Source of the DNA: JBNJEM01 sp051745935
GTDB taxonomy: Bacteria > Planctomycetota > Planctomycetia > Pirellulales > Pirellulaceae
Reading direction: 5' to 3'
Length of the DNA: 9,107 nucleotides
Assembly (NCBI GenBank): GCA_051745935.1
Contig: JBNJEM010000306.1
Span: 1-9,107, forward strand
Position 1 is the first letter of the stretch. The number at the start of each line of letters is the position of its first letter. Below, piece by piece: positions 1 through 5,203 of this stretch. The position numbers were made by a program, and so were the translations under genes. The notes under the pieces are model-generated. The model was given only the letters and a program-made list of their open reading frames with translations. It was not told where the DNA came from and searched no databases.

Positions 1-83
1 GATTTTTCCGGATGGGACGCCGCCCGACGCAAGCCGTCCTCCCGTTGGTCGGACTCGCGGCGGAGCAAGTCATCCGCGACCAG
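1..83 (+). repeat. Interspersed ~100-bp repeat, copy L1 (cut by window edge)
   Basis: First copy of a repeat that recurs at 84-189, 3451-3555, 8605-8706 and 8707-8810. The copy starts outside or at the window edge. Its core (26-62, beginning GACGCAAGCCGTCC and ending CTCGCGGCG) is identical to the cores at 126-162, 3494-3530 and, inverted, 8732-8768. It differs from the next copy at only two bases in about 88, and the tandem period here is exactly 100 bp. It contains the inverted pair TCGCGG/CCGCGA. Not recognised as a named element. Confidence 0.9.
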
Positions 84-189
84 TATATTTCAGGCGGTTG
101 GATTTTTCCGGGTGGAACGCCGCCCGACGCAAGCCGTCCTCCCGTTGGTCGGACTCGCGGCGGAGCAAGTCATCCGCGACCAGTATATA
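84..189 (+). repeat. Interspersed ~100-bp repeat, copy L2
   Basis: Complete unit bounded by TATATTTCAGG on the left and CCAGTATATA on the right, in direct tandem with L1 at a 100-bp period. Core 126-162. The AT-rich boundaries contrast with the GC-rich body. The 100-bp period is not a multiple of three, which argues against translation through the array. The sequence after 189 is unrelated to the repeat. Confidence 0.92.
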
Positions 190-412
190 CTCCATCGCCC
201 CATGACGAACCTGTCGCGTCAGGGCCCGCCATCCCCCGGGATCTTGGCGACTCCGCGTGCCGCATTGAGTTTTTCCAAAAGGCGTTCGTCCATTCACACA
301 GTTTAACTGATTGTTGCAAATGAACCGCGTTGAGCGTCCGAAGGGGGGTTGGACCCGCGTGGGAACCGATTGGCCTGCAGGCGTTCCTTCAGCCATGCCG
401 AAGTCATGAGGT
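190..412. other. Intergenic spacer upstream of the Xer recombinase
   Basis: About 220 bp between the left repeat pair and the recombinase gene. I see no ORF with recognisable content, no RNA gene and no convincing -35/-10 pair. It must hold the recombinase promoter unless the gene is read from further left. Confidence 0.5.
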
Positions 413-1354
413 ATGGTGGCGAAGAAGCAAAGAATATCCTCCGCTCAAACCATTTCCAGGACCTCATCGTCCGGTCGCTGGCCGGAAGCCTTCGTGGAAT
501 ATTTGGCCGGCGAGTGCCGGCTCGCGGCGAACACCGTGGCGGCCTATCGCAGGGATATCAGTCGTTTCCAGCAATGGTTAGGGGGGCGAAGCATCCTGCG
601 TTTGACCATTGCCAATTTGTCTGATTTCGTGGCCTGGCTGCATTCGCTGAAGCTCGCTCCCTCCACGATTGCCCGCCACATCGTGGCATTACGCATGTAT
701 TGTCGCTACTTGCAGCTGGAAGGGATCCTGCGGGAGAATCTGGCCGAACTGTTGGGCAGCCAAGCGTTGTGGGACCGGATTCCGGATGTCCTGTCGCCCA
801 CGATGGTCACCCGATTGCTGGCCGCCCCGAATCTTGAGGACGCGTTTCCTTGTCGGGACCGCGCCCTGTTGGAACTGCTCTATGCGACCGGCTGTCGCGC
901 TTCGGAGTTGTCCCACTTGACAACGGTGGATGTTCACCTTGAGGAACGGTTCTGCAAGTGCCTTGGCAAGGGGGACAAGCAGCGGTTGGTTCCGCTGGGC
1001 GAGAGCGCGATGAATGTGATTGGGCGGTACACGGCGCATGAGCGGCCGAAGTTGGCTGGTCGCGCCCCGGCAGCGCCTCCTTGGCTGCTTCTGTCGCGTC
1101 GGGGCCGCCGTTTGCGTCGCGAAGCCATTTGGGAACTGGTGAAGAAATACGCGGCGCGGGTCGGCGTCCCGCCGACGGTTAGCCCCCATACGTTGCGGCA
1201 CAGTTTCGCCACTCACCTGCTCGCCGGGGGCGCCGATTTGCGCCAGGTTCAAGAAATGCTCGGCCACGCCAGCATCGCGACCACGCAGATCTACACCCAT
1301 GTCGACCTGACCCGTTTGAAAAAAGTACACCAACAGTTCCATCCTCGCGGGTAA
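413..1354 (+). CDS. Tyrosine recombinase of the XerC/XerD family
   Basis: A 313-residue site-specific tyrosine recombinase. This family cuts and rejoins DNA through a 3'-phosphotyrosine link; XerC/XerD members resolve chromosome dimers at dif. The N-terminal SAM-like DNA-binding domain spans about residues 23-115 (FVEYLAGECRLAANTVAAYR region). The catalytic domain spans about 125-313 with the full set: R162 (GCRASEL), K186 (GKGDKQR), H259 and R262 (HTLRH), H285 (LGHASIATT) and Y294 (IYTHV). Spacing between these residues matches E. coli XerD within one residue. It is about 15 residues longer than XerD, all at the N terminus. The ATG at 413 has GAGG only one base upstream, too close to serve it; the GTG at 416 would have a four-base spacing and may be the true start. 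It converges on the exbD genes with a 31-bp gap. No dif-like site was seen. Whether it is XerC, XerD or an element integrase cannot be decided here. Confidence 0.93.
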   Translation: MVAKKQRISSAQTISRTSSSGRWPEAFVEYLAGECRLAANTVAAYRRDISRFQQWLGGRSILRLTIANLSDFVAWLHSLKLAPSTIARHIVALRMYCRYLQLEGILRENLAELLGSQALWDRIPDVLSPTMVTRLLAAPNLEDAFPCRDRALLELLYATGCRASELSHLTTVDVHLEERFCKCLGKGDKQRLVPLGESAMNVIGRYTAHERPKLAGRAPAAPPWLLLSRRGRRLRREAIWELVKKYAARVGVPPTVSPHTLRHSFATHLLAGGADLRQVQEMLGHASIATTQIYTHVDLTRLKKVHQQFHPRG

Positions 1355-1385
1355 TCAACCCAGACGGCGAGAGGCTTGCAGCCCC

Positions 1386-1892
1386 CTATTCCGGCGCCTC
1401 CGGCGGCGGTGCGAATTTGATCTTCTGGATCAAGTGCTTGATTGTTCCCTCTCCCTCGGACTTGTCAACGTAACCCGATACGGCGGTAATGGCTTCAATG
1501 ACGTGTTCGTAGTTCAATCCGTAGTCGCAATCCAGTTCGACTTCGGCGTCGTTCGTCGCCGGTTCATCGCCGCCGACAATGCTGATCACATAATTGTGGA
1601 GTTCGGCGGGCGTGTCAAAAACCAGTTCGCCGTTCACCACGATTCCCCCGGACGGGAGTAACTGGCCGTCGGGCGCTGCTCGCAGCCGCACGTGCATGGT
1701 CAGCACCGGGCTTTCTTCCGGCAAGCCGGATTGTTGAGTGGCCAGCGGCATCTTGATTTGGAAATCGCCTTCTTGCGCGACGATTTTGAAGGTCATGATG
1801 AAAAAGACCAGTAACTGAAACACGATGTCGATCATCGGTGTCATCTGAAGCTGGATCTTGTCTTCGCCTGCGCGCGAGCCACGGATTTTCAT
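1386..1892 (-). CDS. ExbD/TolR-family protein 2 (last gene of exbB-exbD-exbD)
   Basis: A 168-residue ExbD/TolR-family protein. These bitopic inner-membrane proteins sit in the pore of the ExbB/TolQ oligomer, and a transmembrane Asp carries protons. The N-terminal cytoplasmic tail (1-16) is followed by the hallmark MTPMIDIVFQLLVFF at about 17-31, with Asp22 as the proton-relay residue, and a single membrane helix to about residue 36. The periplasmic domain (about 40-155) has the ExbD-like beta/alpha pattern, including a GGIVVNGE strand-turn. It is longer than its neighbour by about 20 residues, mostly in the periplasmic part and an A/P/E-rich tail. It lies 70 bp downstream of exbD 1; no strong ribosome site precedes the ATG at 1892, so translation may depend on coupling or a weak site. 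It differs clearly in sequence from the other ExbD, so this is an old paralogue pair rather than a recent duplication. Confidence 0.92.
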   Translation of the reverse strand: MKIRGSRAGEDKIQLQMTPMIDIVFQLLVFFIMTFKIVAQEGDFQIKMPLATQQSGLPEESPVLTMHVRLRAAPDGQLLPSGGIVVNGELVFDTPAELHNYVISIVGGDEPATNDAEVELDCDYGLNYEHVIEAITAVSGYVDKSEGEGTIKHLIQKIKFAPPPEAPE

Positions 1893-1962
1893 GGTTTACA
1901 CCGCTGTCGGTTGGTTTGCTGATCGGCGAGAACGAGGGTGTCGCGAGAGCACGCCCGTCCAT

Positions 1963-2409
1963 TTAGGGCACGATTTCCTCCTTCGCTCGCAGCGCGAACG
2001 TGACGAACTGCTCTTCCTGACACACCTGGATCAACTTCTGAACCATCCCGGCCTTCGCGCGGCGATGAGCCCGTATGATGACCGTGGCGTCGGACAAGGG
2101 GCGATCCCGCCCCTCCAACACGGTGCGTTCGTTGACCAAATAAGGGCGGAGACGATTCATGTTGGCCAGTTCCTGCCCCCCATAAATCACGGTGCCATCT
2201 TGCTGCAGCTGAATGGTTATGGGGTATTCTCGGGGCTGATCGGGCGGTTTGGCCAGTCTGCTCTCCGGCAACAGAATCCGCTGGTCGGCTTCCGTTTGCG
2301 AAAAGTTGATGAGTACCATGAAGAAGGCGATCAACTGAAAGGTCATATCGATCATCGGCGTGAGATCCCCTTCCAGAATGTCGCTTTCTCCTTTCTTTTG
2401 GAAACGCAT
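1963..2409 (-). CDS. ExbD/TolR-family protein 1
   Basis: A 148-residue ExbD/TolR-family protein, close to the usual family length. The cytoplasmic N terminus (1-15) leads into LTPMIDMTFQLIAFFMV (16-32) with Asp21 at the position of the functional transmembrane Asp of ExbD. The periplasmic domain runs from about 40 to 148 and includes the pattern ITIQLQQDGTVIYGGQEL and a later VIIRAHRRA strand, typical of ExbD folds. It starts 28 bp after the exbB stop and is clearly cotranscribed with it. The ATG at 2409 has only a weak ribosome site. With exbD 2 it would let an ExbB oligomer hold two different ExbD subunits, or the two could serve different partners; the sequence alone cannot decide. Confidence 0.92.
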   Translation of the reverse strand: MRFQKKGESDILEGDLTPMIDMTFQLIAFFMVLINFSQTEADQRILLPESRLAKPPDQPREYPITIQLQQDGTVIYGGQELANMNRLRPYLVNERTVLEGRDRPLSDATVIIRAHRRAKAGMVQKLIQVCQEEQFVTFALRAKEEIVP

Positions 2410-2437
2410 GGCAATTTGGCCCGTGGACGAGAGGGGG

Positions 2438-3403
2438 CTAGTTCTTTTTCGGCTTCACGTTTTCGAAACGCGACATGAGGCCTTCACTCACGATGCCCGC
2501 TTCAAGCACCAAGCGGGCAATGCGGTTCTTCAGAATGTTGAAGGCGGCGATGGCGGGGATGGCAATGCCGAGCCCGACGAGGGTCGTGAACAACGCGGTG
2601 GAAATGCCTTTGGCTAGTTCCGAGGGCGGTGGCGTGCCCGTTCGGTTGGCAATGACCTGGAAGGAGGCAATCATGCCTTGCACCGTGCCAAAGAGTCCGA
2701 CCATTGGACTGATGGTGCCAATCAGCGCCATGTAGCTGAGCCGATGATCGAGCTTCATGTTCTCTTCTTCCCCAACTTCCTGCATGGCTTCGATGGCCTG
2801 CGCGTACCCAGAAGATAACTTGGCGAGTCCCGCCGAAAGGACCTGGCCCAGGAAGGAATCGTCGTTCTTCGCCAACTCGTATGCCTCCTGGTATTGCTTC
2901 TCGTCCAAATGCTGCTCGAATTCATCCACGAGCATCGCGGGACACACGTTGTCCCGCCGGGCGGTGAGCAGGTTCATCACCAGCAAGGCGACGAGGGTAA
3001 AAGAAAGGCCCAGGAATACCAGCCCATATTGCCACCCCAACGCCTCCATGGCAATGTCGAGATAGCTCTCGCGCGGAGGCGATTCGGCGTCCTCCCCCTC
3101 GCCGGCATCTCCTTCGTCCGCGGCCGCTGGAACACCAGCCACGCCCTCGCCGGCCCCTTCATCCTCCGCCGGGACTTCTTCCAGATCCTCCGCCCCCAAA
3201 TCAACCGCGTCCTCCTCCACATCCACGGTATCGTCCGCCGAAGAGTCTTCCGCCGCTTCCGCCGCCTCCTTGTCGCCCTCCTGGGCCAGTAAGCCACTGG
3301 GAGTTCCCAACGTGCCCCAGGCCAGGACACCGCCACCGAAAAGTATCATTGTCAGCCAGCCGAGGGGCGCCCAGCGAGACCCAATCAAGGCTCGTTGCCG
3401 CAT
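2438..3403 (-). CDS. MotA/TolQ/ExbB proton-channel family protein with leader and acidic linker
   Basis: A 321-residue ExbB/TolQ/MotA-family protein, the proton-channel stator of an energised inner-membrane motor. From the ATG at 3403 there is a hydrophobic leader (about 13-40, ending LLAQ), then a strongly acidic low-complexity linker (42-110: about 28 Asp/Glu, one Lys). Membrane helix 1 follows (126-146), a cytoplasmic domain with a conserved YQEAYELAK-type helix (171-179), helix 2 with the hallmark GTISPMVGLFGTVQGMIASF (229-248) and helix 3 (268-291, ALFTTLVGLGIAIPAIAAF). The start was chosen because GGGAGG lies five bases upstream. The frame stays open to 3535, but that adds residues from the repeat and the ATG at 3439 has no good ribosome site. 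It is the first gene of the exbB-exbD-exbD operon. The leader plus linker is absent from E. coli ExbB and TolQ. Whether the leader is cleaved or is a fourth membrane helix is open. Confidence 0.92.
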   Translation of the reverse strand: MRQRALIGSRWAPLGWLTMILFGGGVLAWGTLGTPSGLLAQEGDKEAAEAAEDSSADDTVDVEEDAVDLGAEDLEEVPAEDEGAGEGVAGVPAAADEGDAGEGEDAESPPRESYLDIAMEALGWQYGLVFLGLSFTLVALLVMNLLTARRDNVCPAMLVDEFEQHLDEKQYQEAYELAKNDDSFLGQVLSAGLAKLSSGYAQAIEAMQEVGEEENMKLDHRLSYMALIGTISPMVGLFGTVQGMIASFQVIANRTGTPPPSELAKGISTALFTTLVGLGIAIPAIAAFNILKNRIARLVLEAGIVSEGLMSRFENVKPKKN

Positions 3404-3408
3404 AACTG

Positions 3409-3414
3409 CCTCCC
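3409..3414 (-). promoter_or_regulatory. Ribosome binding site of the exbB-like gene
   Basis: GGGAGG on the minus strand, five bases before the ATG at 3403. It is the only good Shine-Dalgarno near the possible starts of this frame (3403, 3439, 3535) and fixes the start at 3403. Confidence 0.8.
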
Positions 3415-3448
3415 ACTTCGAGGTGATTGGTATTGCCATTGGTTTTCC

Positions 3449-3477
3449 GTTATATTTCAGGCAGTCGGATTTGTCGG
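3449..3477 (-). promoter_or_regulatory. Candidate sigma-70-like promoter of the exbB operon, formed by the repeat
   Basis: On the minus strand, CCGACA (3477-3472) and TATAAC (3454-3449) are separated by 17 bp. They match TTGACA at four of six positions and TATAAT at five of six. A transcript would begin near 3442, giving a leader of roughly 40 nt before the ATG at 3403. The -10 lies across the left edge of repeat copy M and the -35 lies inside it. This is inferred from sequence only. Confidence 0.45.
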
Positions 3478-3555
3478 GGGTGGAAAGCTGCTCGACGCAA
3501 GCCGTCCTCCCGTTGGTCGGACTCGCGGCGCACAAAGGCCTCCGCGACCGCTATA
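3451..3555 (+). repeat. Interspersed ~100-bp repeat, copy M (single)
   Basis: Single, more diverged copy between the exbB operon and the TPR genes, in the same orientation as the left pair. The core 3494-3530 is identical over 37 bp to copies L1, L2 and R1. The following segment differs (CGCACAAAGGCCT against CGGAGCAAGTCAT), yet both arms of the TCGCGG/CCGCGA inverted pair are kept. It is bounded by TATATTTCAG and CGCTATA. It supplies the candidate exbB promoter. Confidence 0.9.
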
Positions 3556-3654
3556 ATCATCTCCACCCGCTAACAAAGTCGAGCGCCCGCTTTCAAAACG
3601 CCTCCGGATGGCGAGAAATCCGAGTACTCGTGCCATGGTCGTTCACAACCGGTC

Positions 3655-3696
3655 AAAAAACTTGATTTCCGCTCCCAAAGCTCCCGGCGAGCGGAA
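3655..3696 (-). terminator. Possible intrinsic terminator of the TPR operon
   Basis: On the minus strand an 8-bp perfect stem (TTCCGCTC at 3696-3689 pairing with GAGCGGAA at 3674-3667, 14-nt loop) is followed after six bases by TTTTTT (3660-3655). It lies about 330 bp past the stop of the small TPR gene. The gap between stem and T-run is longer than usual, so this is tentative. Confidence 0.35.
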
Positions 3697-3727
3697 GCCT
3701 GAGTAGCCTGGTCATGTTTTGGGGATT

Positions 3728-3760
3728 GGCGGCCCCGTGCGTCCGCGGCGCCAGGCCGCC
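3728..3760. repeat. GC-rich inverted repeat in the spacer
   Basis: Perfect 7-bp inverted repeat GGCGGCC (3728-3734) and GGCCGCC (3754-3760) with a 19-bp loop. No T-run follows on either strand. Its function is unknown, and in GC-rich DNA it could be chance. Confidence 0.35.
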
Positions 3761-4030
3761 GCCATTTGTCGGGCAATTCGACCGTGTTTCGCCGACTATT
3801 CGCCAGATAGAGGGGGGCTACGCTAGAAAGCCCGAAGTCCACCAAGCATGGGCCGGCCCCCGATGGGTCGCGAGCGGCACGAGGGCTTTTCACGGTGATC
3901 TCAACTCCAGTGTACCTGATCATTCTAATTCGGGTCGTTGTCAGCCGTAAAGCAGAGGACAACCGTAAACCAGCAGACAAATGGAAAAGAGAGGCTTCTC
4001 CACGTTCCATTCCCCTAATCCGCGGAATCC

Positions 4031-5083
4031 CTATTTCCGATTGGCCCAGCGGCTTCCCGAATAGCGGTCGACCAACACGCTTCGAGCGCGATTGGCTCGC
4101 TCCGCCCGATTCATGGCGCGCCATAATTTACTCAGATGATACAATGCTTCGGCGTGCGCGGCAGGGGGGCGATTGAACAGCAAATCAACATGTAGAAAGG
4201 CCAGCAACGCGTCCTCCGGCTTGTCGGCTCTCAGGTAGCACGTTCCCAGGGCGTTGTACGCCCGCGCGAACAACTGGGGATTGTCGCGCGAGTCGTTTTG
4301 CTCAATGACTTCGAGCACGTTGCTGATCCCCTGGTCCGGCTGCCCCGTTTCCGCCAAGCAGACGGCTTTTCCCAGTGTGGCCCGCAGCTTTTGTTGGCGT
4401 GTTTCCGCGTCATCCAAGCTGGAGTTCAACACTTGGTCGTACTTCTCAATAGCCGCGGCGTACTGTTCACTGGCCACCAAGGCGTCAGCCTGCAATCCAT
4501 AAGCTCGGATCTTGTATTCGGGCCAGGGCGCCTCGCTTAGTTTTCCGTAGTATTCGACGGCGTTTTCGAAGCTGGCAAGCGCCATGGCCAGCTCTCCAAG
4601 AAGCTCGATCACCTCGTAATGGTGATAGCTATTCTCGTAGGCGGGGTTCTTCTCGAACGCTCTTAACGCCCGGACCGCGGCCGCCTTGTCCCCGCCGCCG
4701 GTTAGTGACAAACGCGTGTCACACAGCGCCTTGTAAAAATCAATCTCTTGCAAGATCTCGGACCGGGAAATGTCGTCCGTGTCGATTTCTTCCAACATGG
4801 AACGGGCCGATTCAAACCGGTCCTTGTCGATGGCGTTGCGCGCGTTCCTGAGCTCACGAGGCTCGTGCTTGAACGTAACCTTCCGCACCTCGTTCACGGA
4901 GAATTTCTTGTCGCCGGTGGGAGACGAAATGGAGATTTCCGTCGGTGACATCTCGGTTATCGTGCCAAAGGTGGCCGTACCTCGGCTTCCCACCACCGAA
5001 TCCGCCTCCTGGGCCCGCGTGGCCGATACCAGGGCCAAGATTGCCACGGCGGCCGTCCAGCCAGACACGTTTCCCTGTTTCAT
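4031..5083 (-). CDS. Secreted TPR protein with N-terminal beta-rich domain
   Basis: A 350-residue exported tetratricopeptide-type protein, likely periplasmic and a protein-protein scaffold. The ATG at 5083 is chosen because GGGGAGG (5097-5091) lies seven bases upstream and because it gives a clean signal peptide: MKQGN, a hydrophobic stretch at about 9-20, then SATRAQ with likely cleavage near residue 24. The frame is open to 5152 but has no ribosome site there. Residues about 35-72 form a short predicted beta domain (GTITEMSPTEISISS, then FSVNEVRKVTF). Residues about 77-345 are alpha-helical with TPR-like pairs near 155-188, 192-225, 234-268, 274-307 and 311-345 (for example AYNALGTCYLRADKPEDALL). 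It lies 120 bp after the large TPR gene on the same strand and upstream of the exb trio. By position it may be a periplasmic partner of that motor, in the way CpoB accompanies Tol-Pal. That role is inference; no enzymatic motif is visible. Confidence 0.85.
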   Translation of the reverse strand: MKQGNVSGWTAAVAILALVSATRAQEADSVVGSRGTATFGTITEMSPTEISISSPTGDKKFSVNEVRKVTFKHEPRELRNARNAIDKDRFESARSMLEEIDTDDISRSEILQEIDFYKALCDTRLSLTGGGDKAAAVRALRAFEKNPAYENSYHHYEVIELLGELAMALASFENAVEYYGKLSEAPWPEYKIRAYGLQADALVASEQYAAAIEKYDQVLNSSLDDAETRQQKLRATLGKAVCLAETGQPDQGISNVLEVIEQNDSRDNPQLFARAYNALGTCYLRADKPEDALLAFLHVDLLFNRPPAAHAEALYHLSKLWRAMNRAERANRARSVLVDRYSGSRWANRK

Positions 5084-5090
5084 GCGTTTT

Positions 5091-5097
5091 CCTCCCC
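5091..5097 (-). promoter_or_regulatory. Ribosome binding site of the small TPR gene
   Basis: GGGGAGG on the minus strand, seven bases before the ATG at 5083. It decides the start against the in-frame ATGs at 5152, 5146, 5104 and 5101. Confidence 0.75.
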
Positions 5098-5203
5098 TCA
5101 TCATTGCCTCGTGGGCGAATCCACTCCCTTTCGGTTCAATGCCCATCGACATGTTCTGGACAAATGACCGGGCTCTCGCCGCCGCACGGACTTCCGGACC
5201 CCG

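Larger units (their letters stand above)
3556..4030. other. 475-bp spacer without a recognised gene
   Basis: This stretch lies between repeat copy M and the end of the small TPR gene. A minus-strand frame is open from 4124 to 3570, but it overlaps the TPR gene, has no ribosome site and its product is rich in Arg, Ser and Gly with no recognised fold, so I do not call it. The stretch holds a possible terminator (3655-3696) and a GC-rich inverted repeat (3728-3760: GGCGGCC/GGCCGCC). I saw no tRNA, RNase P, SRP or tmRNA signature. It may be the remains of a gene or a long untranslated region. Confidence 0.5.

Noticed and set aside
1..189. Integron attC-like array or CRISPR array
   Set aside because: The recombinase spacing matches XerD with no room for the IntI-specific insert, no cassettes separate the units, and there are no alternating short repeats and unique spacers.
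689..1342. 217-codon minus-strand open frame
   Set aside because: It is antisense to the recombinase, which has all catalytic motifs in its own frame.
1355..1385. Terminator between the convergent recombinase and exbD 2
   Set aside because: Only a four-base stem (GGCT/AGCC) without a T-run is visible.
1858..2478. 206-codon plus-strand open frame opposite the exbD genes
   Set aside because: It lies antisense to two clear ExbD genes and has no recognisable domain.
3404..3535. Longer exbB frame starting at 3535 or 3439
   Set aside because: The extra residues are translated repeat sequence, there is no Shine-Dalgarno, and GGGAGG fixes the start at 3403.
3570..4124. 184-codon minus-strand open frame in the spacer
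   Set aside because: It overlaps the end of the small TPR gene in another frame, has no ribosome site and no recognised fold.
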